From assembly GCF_014697075.1 (NCBI RefSeq), contig NZ_JACJRE010000071.1:1-34091 (forward strand): a stretch of DNA of 34,091 bases. Direction: 5' to 3'. Below the pieces are notes generated by a model. That model was given only the letters and a program-made list of their open reading frames with translations. It made no database searches and was not told where the DNA came from. Both the position numbers and the translations under genes were made by a program. Shown here piece by piece: positions 33,846-34,091 of this stretch. Position 1 is the stretch's first letter; each line of letters begins with the position of its first letter. Origin of the DNA: Tolypothrix sp. FACHB-123. GTDB lineage: Bacteria > Cyanobacteriota > Cyanobacteriia > Cyanobacteriales > Nostocaceae.

Positions 33846-34016
33846 TTAAAAATTGATTCTGCCCTGAGTCAGCATTTTATAGCCAGCAGCCAATGCTGTA
33901 AAAGCCACGAAAAAATTCCACAAGCTAGTAGGTTTTAAAATAACTCCACCGCTGAGGAAAACCAGAATTATTCCTAATCCTAAAAAAATAGGTTCTTTAG
34001 TACTTGTTATGCTAAA
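33846..34016 (-). CDS. Small hydrophobic membrane ORF, start unclear
   Basis: A leftward frame of 56 codons ends at TAA 33846. It reads STKEPIFLGLGIILVFLSGG, VILKPTSLWNFFVAFTALAA and GYKMLTQGRINF, which looks like a genuine small membrane protein with two hydrophobic segments and a polar loop. No ATG, GTG or TTG occurs between the upstream in-frame TAG (34017-34019) and the first hydrophobic segment. Translation would need an unusual start such as ATA (34008-34010), or the true start has been lost. The family is unknown. Confidence 0.4.
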   Translation of the reverse strand, partial: FSITSTKEPIFLGLGIILVFLSGGVILKPTSLWNFFVAFTALAAGYKMLTQGRINF

Positions 34017-34036
34017 CTAACAATCAAAATGCCAGT

Positions 34037-34091
34037 TTAACAAGCATCTAATTCGGAAGTTTTCAAAGTTTCTAAATCCATAAGCCGAGCG
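34037..34091 (-). CDS. 3' end of a leftward gene cut by the window edge
   Basis: The frame ending at TAA 34037 reads ARLMDLETLKTSELDAC and is open to the window edge. It is probably the C terminus of a protein encoded to the right. It is too short to identify. Confidence 0.3.
   Translation of the reverse strand, partial: ARLMDLETLKTSELDAC

Overview
The window comes from a cyanobacterium, most likely a filamentous heterocyst-forming one (Nostocales). The signs are: very frequent GCGATCGC (HIP1) octamers; the cyanobacterial arrangement of psbH next to an antisense psbN; a flavodiiron pair of the Flv3/Flv1 class in the adjacent order known for heterocyst-specific flv3B-flv1B; a xisH-xisI pair; TTGACTG heptamer repeats; and large multi-PAS histidine kinases. 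Species assignment is inference.

Layout. At 57-92 a strong sigma70-type promoter faces left off the window, and its leader resembles that of a 16S rRNA operon. nadC (202-1071) starts the rightward genes. After a 413-base AT-rich gap holding a consensus NtcA-type site (1155-1168) come flv3B (1485-3203) and flv1B (3464-5176), separated by a dispersed palindrome. Facing them is a leftward two-gene signalling operon: a 2815-residue hybrid kinase (REC, bilin-type GAF, 15 PAS, kinase core, two REC; 6335-14782) followed 12 bases later by a 360-residue REC-histidine kinase (5240-6322).

From 14783 to 16745 lies a decayed region. It holds dispersed repeats, a short CHAT peptidase relic (15152-15247), an intact secreted protein gene (15459-15962) and a CHAT pseudogene with an in-frame TGA (16033-16557). 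A small Cys-rich gene follows (16746-16943, leftward). Then come rightward mnmE, an SDR dehydrogenase and the overlapping xisH-xisI pair. A second hybrid kinase (20447-24076, leftward) carries an N-terminal ribbon-helix-helix-like segment. It is followed by a lipase-like hydrolase (leftward), a PlsC-type acyltransferase (rightward), an array of 21-bp tandem repeats (26161-26391), a 519-residue unknown protein (leftward) and a divergent GH38 alpha-mannosidase whose frame has absorbed three kinds of dispersed repeat. The right end is housekeeping and photosynthesis: psbN (leftward), psbH, tatA, pth (rightward), rpsU (leftward), a small membrane ORF without a normal start, and the 3' end of another leftward frame.

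How they fit together. The flavodiiron pair would reduce O2 in a heterodimer, and the NtcA-type site suggests nitrogen control. The two leftward kinase genes look like one cytoplasmic phosphorelay, possibly light-sensing. The rest is a mix of core genes and accessory pieces with much repeat-driven remodelling. The best candidates for something new are the PAS array with very recent internal duplications and a bilin-type GAF, the RHH-kinase fusion, the orphan xisHI pair, the 21-bp repeat array and the repeats domesticated inside the mannosidase.
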